A DNA stretch of 64,000 nucleotides from an uncultured SAR116 cluster alpha proteobacterium. GTDB taxonomy: Bacteria > Pseudomonadota > Alphaproteobacteria > Puniceispirillales > Marisalimonadaceae. A model generated the notes under the pieces. That model worked only from the letters and a program-made list of their open reading frames with translations, was not told the DNA's origin and did no database searches. Positions 1-8,089 of the stretch are shown one piece after another. Numbering within the stretch: position 1 is the stretch's first letter; the number at the start of each line of letters is the position of its first letter. A program made the position numbers and the translations under genes. The stretch covers positions 1 to 64,000 of the forward strand of contig CACMRG010000006.1 in assembly GCA_902616005.1 (NCBI GenBank). The letters run 5' to 3'.

Positions 1-558
1 GGAGTTTTAAAAATTATTCTTTTTGTAATTGGTGGGATAATTTTAATTATTCTAGGTCTTGGAATTGGATATTTTATTTTTAGCGGTGCACCTGAACAGG
101 ACCCTTCTCAAGAAGTAAACCAGATTATTGAAGGAGAACCAAAGGTTAAAGATGATCAAAGCAATAATAAAAATACTGAAGAAAGTAATGAAGAAGGAAT
201 AATTACAAAAAATGTAAAAACGGTGCCTGATGTTGATGCTTATGAAACAACATATTTTGAATTTCCAGGTGACTTCACTACAAATTTAAAAAATAGTAAA
301 AAGTTTCTGCAAATAAGTGTTGGTGTTTCAACTCAATATGATGAAAAAGTTATTGAAATGGTTGATCAGCATCAGTTAGCCCTAAGATCTGTGATTCTGT
401 CAGTTATTAGTGATTTTTCTGAAGAAAGTATTGCAGGAAGTGAAGGTAAAAATGCTCTTTCTGATAAGTTGCTTAAAGAAATGAATGCAAAACTTGAATC
501 TCTTAAAGAATTTCCTGGGATTGAAGGTGTTTATTTTACAAGTTTTGTTGTTCAGTAA
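1..558 (+). CDS. fliL: Flagellar basal-body protein FliL (5' end cut by window)
   Basis: The reading frame is open from base 1, so the start codon lies before the window; 185 residues are visible. They begin with one hydrophobic membrane segment (about residues 3-29), then a low-complexity acidic/Asn-rich linker (about 30-75), then a FliL-like periplasmic domain ending in FTSFVVQ. FliL surrounds the stator at the flagellar basal body and modulates torque. It is followed 10 bases later by fliM, the usual alphaproteobacterial and gammaproteobacterial order. The membrane-linker-domain layout and the fliM-fliN neighbours support the call. An internal GTG at 223 would give a protein without its membrane anchor and is not a credible start. 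Confidence 0.85.
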   Translation, partial: GVLKIILFVIGGIILIILGLGIGYFIFSGAPEQDPSQEVNQIIEGEPKVKDDQSNNKNTEESNEEGIITKNVKTVPDVDAYETTYFEFPGDFTTNLKNSKKFLQISVGVSTQYDEKVIEMVDQHQLALRSVILSVISDFSEESIAGSEGKNALSDKLLKEMNAKLESLKEFPGIEGVYFTSFVVQ

Positions 559-568
559 GGATTTTTAA

Positions 569-1540
569 ATGTCAAATACGTCTAGGAAATTGTCGTCAGA
601 AGAAGTTTCAGCCTTAATGGATGGTTTGAAATCAGGTGAAATTAATTCTGGTGATGGTCTCAATAATGACTTAGATGTAACATCTTTTACTTTTGGATCT
701 GATAATCTTGAATTAATGGGGGATTATTATGCTCTTCGGTTAATTAATGAAAGATTTGCCAGGATGGTTAGAGGAATATTTTTGCCAATGTTAAGATTAC
801 AACCTAAAATTAATCCTTTTCCACCTGAAGTTAAAACTTATGACGAATATAGTGCTGGTTTAGAAAGTTTTATGAGTCTATCTACATCTCGTATAGAGGA
901 ATTAAAAGGATCTATGCTATTAGTTATGGATCCATCATTTATAAGCATATTAACTAATTGCTATTATGGCGGAAAATTAGCAAGCTTTCCTTCAAAAAAA
1001 GCCGAATTTACAGCTACTGAAGAAAGAATAATCGAAATTGTTAGTGATGGAATTGGAAGGTCTTTAGAAAATGCTTGGAAAGATCTAATGCCAATTTCAA
1101 TTAAAAATGTTAGTAGAGAAATAAATCCTCAATTTGCAACATTAGTTGAGGCTACAGACTCGGTAATTATATGTTCATTTGTTATACAGTTACCAAATGT
1201 AGATTCAGCTTCATTTGATATTATATATCCACTACAAACACTTAAACCAATTGCGTCACTTTTAAGGTCTAGAGTACAATCAGATGTTGTAGAAGATGAT
1301 AAGACTTGGCGAGAAAGATTACAAAATTCTGTATTAAATATACCTTTACCTATTTCTGCAATTTTGAGTGAACCAAAAGTAAAAGTGTCTCAAATGGTGA
1401 ACTTTACAAAAGGTGATTTACTGCAACTTGGTCCTGTTGATGGAGTAGATTTTTTAGTTGATAAAAAATTACTATTTAAAGCAGAAATTGGTGAATCAAA
1501 TGGACAAGCTGCTATAAGTCTTAAAAATAGAATTTCTTAA
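569..1540 (+). CDS. fliM: Flagellar motor switch protein FliM
   Basis: The product (323 residues) is a C-ring component that sets rotation direction. The N-terminus (LSSEEVSALMDGL, about residues 8-20) matches the conserved FliM peptide that binds phosphorylated CheY. The middle domain (about 45-230) and the C-terminal SpoA/FliN-like domain (about 245-320) follow in the expected order and length. A Shine-Dalgarno-like AAGGA lies just before the ATG. It sits between fliL and fliN, 10 bases from each, so these are cotranscribed. Confidence 0.93.
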   Translation: MSNTSRKLSSEEVSALMDGLKSGEINSGDGLNNDLDVTSFTFGSDNLELMGDYYALRLINERFARMVRGIFLPMLRLQPKINPFPPEVKTYDEYSAGLESFMSLSTSRIEELKGSMLLVMDPSFISILTNCYYGGKLASFPSKKAEFTATEERIIEIVSDGIGRSLENAWKDLMPISIKNVSREINPQFATLVEATDSVIICSFVIQLPNVDSASFDIIYPLQTLKPIASLLRSRVQSDVVEDDKTWRERLQNSVLNIPLPISAILSEPKVKVSQMVNFTKGDLLQLGPVDGVDFLVDKKLLFKAEIGESNGQAAISLKNRIS

Positions 1541-1550
1541 AGGAGTAAAC

Positions 1551-1868
1551 ATGGCTGAACTAGATCAAGAGAAAAATATTGAGACTGAAAGTGATCAGTC
1601 TGGAGTGAGTATTGATAATTTAAAAGTTTTAGAAAATATTGAGGTTAAACTTACTGTAGAAGTTGGATCCTCTCAATTAAAAATACGTGATCTTTTAAGA
1701 CTAAATGAAGGATCTGTAGTCGAGTTAGAAAGACTTGCTGGAGACCCTTTAGATATTCTTGCTAATGGTGTTCAAATTGCAAAAGGTGAAGTTGTAATGG
1801 TTGGTGAAAGATTCGGCATAAGATTTACAGAAGTAGCCAATCCTGAAGATACTGTAAAAAAGTTGTAA
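1551..1868 (+). CDS. fliN: Flagellar motor switch protein FliN
   Basis: This 105-residue protein has a short acidic N-terminal tail and a SpoA domain (about 24-98) that contains VELERLAGDPLDILANG, a FliN signature. FliN forms the lower C-ring with FliM and also helps dock export substrates. The ATG follows AAAGGAG by 6 bases, a strong ribosome site. It ends the fliL-fliM-fliN group; the 96-base gap to fliO contains a sigma-54 promoter match. Confidence 0.93.
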   Translation: MAELDQEKNIETESDQSGVSIDNLKVLENIEVKLTVEVGSSQLKIRDLLRLNEGSVVELERLAGDPLDILANGVQIAKGEVVMVGERFGIRFTEVANPEDTVKKL

Positions 1869-1924
1869 ATCAAAATTTTGACAAAATTTATATAATCAAT
1901 TCAATGCCTTAAGTGATCAGATAA

Positions 1925-1941
1925 TTGGCATCATTCTTGCT
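1925..1941 (+). promoter_or_regulatory. Sigma-54 promoter match before fliO
   Basis: The sequence TTGGCATCATTCTTGCT contains the invariant GG (1927-1928) and GC (1939-1940) of sigma-54 promoters separated by exactly 10 bases, with TGGCA and TTGC around them. It lies 24 bases before the fliO start, in the only sizeable gap of this operon. rpoN is in the same window (11,042). A nearly identical core (TCATTCTTGC) stands before motA/pomA. A transcript start here has not been shown. Confidence 0.7.
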
Positions 1942-1964
1942 TACCTTATAATACGAGGTTAGTT

Positions 1965-2399
1965 ATGAATGAAAGTATTTTAAATCCTTATACAATAATA
2001 ACAGTTTTAAGTTTTTTGGCTGTTTTTGTTTTGGTTGCTATTTTTATAAGAAAAAAAAGCGGCTCTTTAAAAAAAATAATAAATAATAAAAAAATTAATG
2101 TAATTGAATATTCACCATTAAGAGGTGGTTATTCTGCAATAATTTTTTCAGTTGAAAACGAAAAGTTTTTTTTTGTTGGTCATAAAACAGGTAATTCAAA
2201 TCTTTTGCAAATTTTTACATCACAAGAAGATAAAGGAAAAAAAACAACAAGTTATGTAAATGAACTTAACAAAAGTAATGAAGTGTCAAATACTTCAATA
2301 GAAAAAGACAATGAAAATAATTCTTCAAGTGTCGACATAAAAAAGCCTTTAGAACAGGTAAATATCTCAGATCTTCTTGCATTACATAAAAAGAGTTAA
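1965..2399 (+). CDS. fliO: Flagellar export protein FliO
   Basis: This 144-residue protein has one N-terminal membrane helix (about 10-28), then a basic stretch and a compact domain containing VIEYSPLRGGYSAIIFSV, the short SH3-like region typical of FliO. The Ser/Asn/Lys-rich C-terminal half is low complexity. FliO helps assemble the FliP-FliQ-FliR export gate. FliO is poorly conserved in sequence, so the position immediately before fliP (2-base gap) carries much of the weight. Confidence 0.75.
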   Translation: MNESILNPYTIITVLSFLAVFVLVAIFIRKKSGSLKKIINNKKINVIEYSPLRGGYSAIIFSVENEKFFFVGHKTGNSNLLQIFTSQEDKGKKTTSYVNELNKSNEVSNTSIEKDNENNSSSVDIKKPLEQVNISDLLALHKKS

Positions 2400-2401
2400 T
2401 T

Positions 2402-3193
2402 ATGAAAAAGTATTTGAAAAATATAATGTATTCTAATTTAAAATTTTTTATATTTTTTTTGTTTACAATTTTATGTATTAGTAACTCCGCGTTTGCAGTT
2501 GAATTTCTAAATGGACTACCTGCTTTAAATGTAAATACTAATGGTAATAAAACAGAGTATTCAGTACCACTTCAAATTTTAATACTTATGGGAGCATTGA
2601 CAATTCTGCCCTCATTAATTTTAGGTATGACAAGTTTTACTAGAATAATAATAGTAATGTCAATTTTAAGACAAGCTTTAGGAACACAACAAACTCCTCC
2701 AAATCAAGTAATTATTGCGATTTCTTTGTTTTTAACTTTTTTTATTATGAGTCCAACTTTAACAAAAATTTATAATGAGGCAGCAACACCATATATGAAT
2801 AACGAAGTTTCTGCAGAAGAGGCTGTAGATCAAGCAAGTAAGAGTATAAAAAATTTCATGGTTAAAAATACTAGAAAAACAGATCTTTTAATGTTTTCTG
2901 ACTTAGCAGGAATCAATAAAAAGTTTGATAATTATGAAGAAATACCTTTTAGAGTCGTATTGCCAGCTTTTATGACAAGTGAATTGAAAACCGCATTTCA
3001 AATAGGTTTTTTAATTTTTTTACCTTTTTTAGTTATTGATATGGTTATCTCTTCCATATTGATGTCATTAGGTATGATGATGCTTTCACCAATGCTAATT
3101 TCATTGCCATTTAAGTTGTTACTTTTTGTATTAGTTGATGGGTGGGCTATGACAGTCGGTTCATTAGTAACTACTTTTTCAGTAGGAGGTTAA
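2402..3193 (+). CDS. fliP: Flagellar type III export gate protein FliP
   Basis: The protein has 263 residues with a cleavable-type signal sequence (about 1-32, ending SNSAFA), then helices and the conserved FliP blocks: LTILPSLILGMTSFTRIIIV, a GTQQTPPNQV loop, and the C-terminal LPAFMTSELKTAFQIGF region. Five FliP subunits with FliQ and FliR form the export pore in the basal-body membrane. Start follows fliO by 2 bases. Confidence 0.95.
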   Translation: MKKYLKNIMYSNLKFFIFFLFTILCISNSAFAVEFLNGLPALNVNTNGNKTEYSVPLQILILMGALTILPSLILGMTSFTRIIIVMSILRQALGTQQTPPNQVIIAISLFLTFFIMSPTLTKIYNEAATPYMNNEVSAEEAVDQASKSIKNFMVKNTRKTDLLMFSDLAGINKKFDNYEEIPFRVVLPAFMTSELKTAFQIGFLIFLPFLVIDMVISSILMSLGMMMLSPMLISLPFKLLLFVLVDGWAMTVGSLVTTFSVGG

Positions 3194-3194
3194 A

Positions 3195-3464
3195 ATGACT
3201 TTTGACGAAAATATTTCAATGCTCAGTCTTGCGTTTTATAAAGTTATAATGATATGTGGTCCTATATTAGGCTTGGCTCTAGCTATAGGTTTACTAATTG
3301 GGATATTTCAGGCTGCAACATCTATAAATGAAATGACATTAAGTTTTGTTCCTAAAGTAATTGTAGTATTAATTGGAATTGCTTTTTTAGGAAACTTTTT
3401 TATGGTTGGATTGTCAGATTATTTTTCTTTTATATTTGATCAAATTTCAGGTGTTGGGATTTAA
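3195..3464 (+). CDS. fliQ: Flagellar export gate protein FliQ
   Basis: This is an 89-residue protein with two membrane helices (about 15-37 and 50-76), the standard size and topology of FliQ. The GIFQAATSINEMTLSFVPK loop is the family signature. One base separates it from fliP, and 11 bases separate it from fliR. Confidence 0.94.
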   Translation: MTFDENISMLSLAFYKVIMICGPILGLALAIGLLIGIFQAATSINEMTLSFVPKVIVVLIGIAFLGNFFMVGLSDYFSFIFDQISGVGI

Positions 3465-3475
3465 GAAGTATAATC

Positions 3476-4279
3476 ATGAATGTTTTAGCTTTTCCAGGAC
3501 TTGACTTGACAAATTTATATCAGATAGTCCTAACATTTTTCTTTTCTTCACTTAGAATAAGCGCATTACTTATCAGTATGCCTTTTTTTTCCACAAGTTT
3601 TATCCCTCTTCAAGTACGTATTGTTTTATCAATGTGTATAACATTTTTTATTTTTCAAAACATAAAATTACCTGACTTGATGCAAATGGGTGTGCTTAGT
3701 ATATTCATAGTTGTTTTAGCTGAAATTGGTCTAGGCTTATCTATTGGATTTATTTTAAACATTCTCTTTTCTGTAGCTTCAGTAAGTGGAGAAAAAATTG
3801 CATCTACTGCTGGCTTATCTATGGCTAATATGGTTGATCCTCAGTCTGGGGGTCAAACTTTAGTAATAAGCACAGTGTTATCTTTATTTCTTGTAAGCAT
3901 TTTTTTATCTCTTGATGGACATTTATTTTTGATAAAAATGATTATTGAAAGTTATAATTATCTGCCGATAGGTGAGTCTCTAAATTTTAGAGAAGTGAGT
4001 AATGCAGGAATCTTTGCATTTGGAAGAATGTTATATTTAGGAAGTTTAATTATGTTACCAGTTGTTGGGGGAATGTTACTTATAAATTTAGCTGGTGGGA
4101 TAATAACAAGATCTGCACCAACCTTGAATTTGTTTTCATTTATTTTCCCAATTACGTTATTGGCTGTTTTCATTTTTCTCTATTTAGCTCTAGGAACTAT
4201 AGCCAATGCCTTTTCAGACTTAGTTGGTATTAGCATAAATTTAATTGATAATGTATTACATTCAAGAGAGTATAAATAA
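3476..4279 (+). CDS. fliR: Flagellar export gate protein FliR
   Basis: A 267-residue polytopic membrane protein with about six hydrophobic segments and the FliR block GLSMANMVDPQSGGQ (about 118-132). It completes the FliPQR gate. Its stop overlaps the flhB start by one base (TAATG), implying translational coupling. Confidence 0.94.
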   Translation: MNVLAFPGLDLTNLYQIVLTFFFSSLRISALLISMPFFSTSFIPLQVRIVLSMCITFFIFQNIKLPDLMQMGVLSIFIVVLAEIGLGLSIGFILNILFSVASVSGEKIASTAGLSMANMVDPQSGGQTLVISTVLSLFLVSIFLSLDGHLFLIKMIIESYNYLPIGESLNFREVSNAGIFAFGRMLYLGSLIMLPVVGGMLLINLAGGIITRSAPTLNLFSFIFPITLLAVFIFLYLALGTIANAFSDLVGISINLIDNVLHSREYK

Positions 4280-5439
4280 TGGCTGAAGAACAAGATTCAC
4301 AAGAAAAAACGGAAGAACCTACTCAACGAAAGATTGATAAATCAATTGAAGATGGTCAATTTCTTACTTCTAAAGAAATGTTTGTTTTCACTTCTGTTTT
4401 TATCAGTTTATTGACATTAGTATCTATTTCGGCATTATTTCCAAATTTCATGACGATCTGGAAAAGTTTTTTTTTATTTTCGTTAGAAGAATTAGATTAT
4501 CAAAAACCTTATTTAGGGATATTAAAATTAATCAAAATAATAGTTATTCTAACTTTATTGATCGGTTTCCCATTATTGATAACGTCAATAATTACTCAAT
4601 TTTGTGTTGGAGGTGGAATACATTTTTCTCCTAAAGCTTTCAATTTTAAAGGTAATAAAATTAATCCCCTTACTGGACTTAAGAGAATGTTTTCAATGCA
4701 AAGTTTAATAGAATTAATAAAGTCAATATTAAAGGTATCTCTTCTAGGTGGAATTTCAGGAGTTATAATATATTTTGATTTAATTAATATAATTCATTTA
4801 TCTGATAGAAGTCTCTATCAAGCATTAAAAGGTTACATTATATTATTTCCAAAACTAACTATTTATTTATTAATAGCTTTGGCTGTTATTGCAATGATTG
4901 ATTTTATTTGGCAAAAACACTCGCATAATGAAAAATTAAAAATGTCTATAAAAGAAATCAAAGACGAGATGAAAGACACTGATGGTTCACCTGAAGTAAA
5001 ACAAAAAATTAGAAGATTACAAAATGAAATTTCTCAGCGTACAAGTGAACAAAGTTCTGCTTTGGAAGATGTAAAAGATGCTTCCGTTATAATCACAAAT
5101 CCAACTCATTTTGCTGTAGCATTAAAGTATGAAGTTGGGGAAGAAGGAGCTCCTATAATTCTTGCTATGGGAAGAGGTTTAATGGCAGAAAAAATTATGT
5201 ATTTAGGTAAAGAAAAAAATATAAATATTTTTAGTAGTCCATTATTGGCAAGAGCATTATATTTTACCGGACAAATAGGAAAAGAAATATCTGAAGATCT
5301 ATATGCAAGTGTTGCGGCTATACTCGCTTATATATTTAAAATTGAAAAAGGTGAATTTTTAGAAAAACCCGAGATTGAAATACCAAGTGATTTACAATTT
5401 GATGAGTTTGGCAATAAAACAGTAGAAGATATAGTATGA
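4279..5439 (+). CDS. flhB: Flagellar export switch protein FlhB
   Basis: The 386-residue product has an N-terminal hydrophilic tail (EEPTQRKIDKSIEDGQ), four membrane helices, and a cytoplasmic domain with the self-cleavage motif N-P-T-H at about residues 274-277. Cleavage there switches export from rod/hook to filament substrates. The coding region overlaps the next small gene by 4 bases (ATGA), so the operon continues. Confidence 0.95.
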   Translation: MAEEQDSQEKTEEPTQRKIDKSIEDGQFLTSKEMFVFTSVFISLLTLVSISALFPNFMTIWKSFFLFSLEELDYQKPYLGILKLIKIIVILTLLIGFPLLITSIITQFCVGGGIHFSPKAFNFKGNKINPLTGLKRMFSMQSLIELIKSILKVSLLGGISGVIIYFDLINIIHLSDRSLYQALKGYIILFPKLTIYLLIALAVIAMIDFIWQKHSHNEKLKMSIKEIKDEMKDTDGSPEVKQKIRRLQNEISQRTSEQSSALEDVKDASVIITNPTHFAVALKYEVGEEGAPIILAMGRGLMAEKIMYLGKEKNINIFSSPLLARALYFTGQIGKEISEDLYASVAAILAYIFKIEKGEFLEKPEIEIPSDLQFDEFGNKTVEDIV

Positions 5440-5645
5440 AAAAGAGAACAGGTTTTGGACAATTAATTATTACTTTCGCATTTGCTTATTCAGCATTACT
5501 TTGTCACTTTCATGCTAGTGAACTTAGAGAAAATGGAGATATTTATAGTGCTTTATTGTATTGGTTCTTTGGTTTAACTGCATTAGCTGGTGCATTTCGT
5601 TTCAAAATTGCAAGTATTATAGAAAAATTAATTGGTAAAAAATAA
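5436..5645 (+). CDS. Small two-helix membrane protein in flagellar operon
   Basis: The 69-residue product has two hydrophobic stretches (about 8-25 and 38-56) and a basic C-terminus. I do not recognise the family. It overlaps flhB by 4 bases and abuts the next gene by one base, so it is cotranscribed with the export apparatus genes. A flagellum-related membrane role is inferred from context only. Confidence 0.6.
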   Translation: MKKRTGFGQLIITFAFAYSALLCHFHASELRENGDIYSALLYWFFGLTALAGAFRFKIASIIEKLIGKK

Positions 5646-5833
5646 TGAGAAAAAAAGTATTTTGTCATGGTTGTGAATATTTTTTTATAACTCATAGGAT
5701 CAAAAGACCTTGGGGCTGTAAAAAGTTTGGGTTTATATCAAAAATTCTTCCTTCTTTAGAAGTTTATATAACAACTGGTATGGAATGTGCATATAAAACA
5801 GAGAGTAATTTTAAAAATAGAGGTTTAAAATGA
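5645..5833 (+). CDS. Small Cys-rich protein of flagellar operon
   Basis: This 62-residue protein carries C-x2-C near the N-terminus (residues 8-11), a WGCKKFGF block and a second late Cys (TGMECAYK). The pattern C-x2-C...GC+.FGFxSK.LPS...G..C matches a family of short four-cysteine proteins often misannotated as uracil-DNA glycosylase and frequently found near flagellar genes. Four cysteines could bind a metal; no enzyme domain is present. It overlaps its neighbours by 1 and 4 bases. Confidence 0.65.
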   Translation: MRKKVFCHGCEYFFITHRIKRPWGCKKFGFISKILPSLEVYITTGMECAYKTESNFKNRGLK

Positions 5834-6543
5834 ATGATAAAGTTGACGCCGTACAAGAAAGTATCAAGTTAGCTTTAGATGCAGCTGACGCCGCAACTGA
5901 TGTGACTTCAGAATATAATAATGTGAGGAAACAACATAAAAGTTTGGAGGATAAAGTGAAACAAATTCATAAATATACAACAGTCGTTTTCGTTTCTTCA
6001 ATAGTTTCGGGAATTTTTGTTGTAATCGTATCAGCTTTTTTGTTTATGCAAGGTTCTAGTAAATTAGATACAATGACTGAAACAAGTAGAGAAGCATTAG
6101 TAGTTTTTGCTGAAAATGTTGACAGTGTAAATAAATCACTAGAAAGTCTTAATAAAGCTATAAAAAAACAAGATGAATTTTTAGCTGTGAATAAAAATGT
6201 TATCACCACAATGAATAAAATTGAAAAGAAAATTACAGAATCAAATAAGTTAACTGCAGCAGAACTTAGGACAATTTCAAATTCTTTAGTAAGTGAATTA
6301 GATACATTTTCTAAAAACTCTGTTAAAAATAATAATGACCTAAAGAAAACTTTAACTAATTTTGCTTCACAAAGTTCTAAGGCAATTAAAAAGTCAATGG
6401 AGACAATGAGCAAAAATCCAATTTATAATAAAATTATTGCAAATCAATCAATGCAATCTCAACAGATTAATTCACTAATTAAAAAGAATAATAGTCTTGT
6501 AAGTAAAATAAAAGATAAGGCTGCTATGATTAAATACCCTTAA
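5830..6543 (+). CDS. Membrane-anchored coiled-coil protein, unknown role
   Basis: The 237-residue product has a short cytoplasmic helix (1-45), one membrane segment (about 52-76), and a long Lys/Asn/Ser-rich coiled-coil region to the end. Unlike MotB or FliL it has no peptidoglycan-binding domain. It overlaps the previous gene by 4 bases, so it is part of the flagellar operon. I do not recognise it; a scaffold or accessory basal-body role is only an inference. Confidence 0.65.
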   Translation: MNDKVDAVQESIKLALDAADAATDVTSEYNNVRKQHKSLEDKVKQIHKYTTVVFVSSIVSGIFVVIVSAFLFMQGSSKLDTMTETSREALVVFAENVDSVNKSLESLNKAIKKQDEFLAVNKNVITTMNKIEKKITESNKLTAAELRTISNSLVSELDTFSKNSVKNNNDLKKTLTNFASQSSKAIKKSMETMSKNPIYNKIIANQSMQSQQINSLIKKNNSLVSKIKDKAAMIKYP

Positions 6544-6563
6544 ATTTGAATTGAAAAAATTAT

Positions 6564-7322
6564 ATGGAAAATAATGAAAAAACAAATTCTTTAAATACAG
6601 AAAAAGATAATTTAAGTAGAAAATTTTTAAAAATTGCCAATGTCCGAGTTTTTTCTAACGCTTATAACCTTAAGATTAAAGTAGGAGACATTATTATAGG
6701 CTTAAATGGTGAATATTTTAATTCATCATATGAAGATCTAAAAACAAAACTTGTTGAAGATGAAGAAGAAGAAAAAATTCTTTCGATCTTCAGAGATGGA
6801 ACTTGTTTTAACATAACCATAAAATCATCATTAGGTGTAACATGCGAAGAAATAAATGAAAATCATGTTAAAGACTTTTCGAATATTGATATTAAAAATA
6901 TTTTCGAAAAAGATAAATCATACAAACAGTTCGAGGTATACAAAAATATAAAAAGAAATGGATTTATATTAGATATTGAACTTTCAATATTAGCAAGTAT
7001 AGCACCACCACTGTGGATGTTATATAATAGATTATGGATGAACCTTTTTTTTACAATAAGTTTTTTAGTTATAATGTTTTTAGTTTCACCATGGTTATTT
7101 TGTATATCTTGGGTTTTAAAGTCGTGGTACTATGGACTAAATCAAATCAATGTATTAAGAAATTATTATAACTATAGAGATTATCGTTTATTTTTAGTAT
7201 TAACTTGTTTGAATGAAGAAGAGGCGCAAATAATATCAAGGAAACTAGATCCTAAAATTGATTTTGATTATTCTTACCTTGAACCGCCTTTTCCAGATGA
7301 AGATAGTTTGAATACTTTATAA
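6564..7322 (+). CDS. PDZ-like membrane protein, unknown role
   Basis: The protein has 252 residues. Residues about 24-90 read as a PDZ-type fold (ANVRVFSNAYNLKIKVGDII, then IGLNG and a later SIFRDG strand). About 140-200 contain two or three hydrophobic helices with several Trp residues, followed by an acidic tail. The last gene of the flagellar operon, 20 bases after the coiled-coil gene. No protease catalytic motif is visible, so it is not a site-2 protease or DegP relative. Function unknown. Confidence 0.6.
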   Translation: MENNEKTNSLNTEKDNLSRKFLKIANVRVFSNAYNLKIKVGDIIIGLNGEYFNSSYEDLKTKLVEDEEEEKILSIFRDGTCFNITIKSSLGVTCEEINENHVKDFSNIDIKNIFEKDKSYKQFEVYKNIKRNGFILDIELSILASIAPPLWMLYNRLWMNLFFTISFLVIMFLVSPWLFCISWVLKSWYYGLNQINVLRNYYNYRDYRLFLVLTCLNEEEAQIISRKLDPKIDFDYSYLEPPFPDEDSLNTL

Positions 7323-7348
7323 TTTATATTATTAATTGTTATTTAAAT

Positions 7349-8071
7349 TTAACTTGAAGTTTGCAAATTTTGATTTTCTTCTTCCTTAACTATTTCTATT
7401 TGTTTTAAGTTATCGTTTAATTTTAAATATAGATTAACTTTTTTAACAAATATTTCATCATCCTTTTCAGTAGATTTAAAATAATTACCAAGAATTTGTT
7501 TGCGTTTTAAGACACCTAGAAATTTACCTTCATTTTCTTGTTTTAAATGATTATGATCAATTTTTTTTGTCGCCAAAGTGGCAATTTTAGTTTCAATAAA
7601 TTCATTTTGAACTGCTGCTCTAATTCTTAAGCCAGTATTTGTTTTGATCTTAGTTAACCTCATTACTAAACTATTTGTTCTTCTAATTAAGTCATCACCA
7701 ATTTCCTCTAGTTGCATTCTAGAGGGCGGTGGTACTTTTACTATAAGAAACTGAGAATTTTTCTCTTTCAATTTTACAGGAAAGCCTGATTCTTTTATTG
7801 TTGTCATTACAGTTTCTAAATTATCTTTACTGTAAACCATTACTTCTAAATTTAATGGATCATTAGGAGCTTCCACATTAGCAATGTCAGCTAGTCTTCT
7901 TTTTCTTCCGTCTATCATTACAAATATACTATTAAACACTGCTATGTTGGCATCTTCAGATTTTATATCAATCAGAACATCAGCAAAATCTTCAATAGCC
8001 TTAGAAAAGTTTGATATTGCTTCTGTAGAGTAACTTTCTAAATTTTCAGGAGTTAAACCTTGTTCTGCCAT
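7349..8071 (-). CDS. RRF-fold-like protein of the stator operon
   Basis: This 240-residue protein follows the topology of ribosome recycling factor in its first 160 residues: an N-terminal helix, a beta domain (RRLADIANVEAPNDPLNLEV), a VKVPPPSRMQLEEIGDDL block that resembles the RRF motif IRVPLPPLTEERR, and a long helix pair. The C-terminal 80 residues are extra. It lies 18 bases after motB in the same operon, so a role at the stator rather than in translation is plausible. The similarity is from reading only; a true frr gene would be expected elsewhere, next to pyrH. Confidence 0.55.
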   Translation of the reverse strand: MAEQGLTPENLESYSTEAISNFSKAIEDFADVLIDIKSEDANIAVFNSIFVMIDGRKRRLADIANVEAPNDPLNLEVMVYSKDNLETVMTTIKESGFPVKLKEKNSQFLIVKVPPPSRMQLEEIGDDLIRRTNSLVMRLTKIKTNTGLRIRAAVQNEFIETKIATLATKKIDHNHLKQENEGKFLGVLKRKQILGNYFKSTEKDDEIFVKKVNLYLKLNDNLKQIEIVKEEENQNLQTSS

Positions 8072-8089
8072 AATATTATTATATTGAAA

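Noticed and set aside
5967-6413. 148-codon minus-strand frame
   Set aside because: Lies wholly inside the coiled-coil membrane protein gene, with unlikely composition; overlap artefact of AT-rich coding DNA.
7349-8071. Annotating the RRF-like gene as frr
   Set aside because: The C-terminal extension and stator-operon context make a true housekeeping frr unlikely, and frr is usually beside pyrH and tsf.
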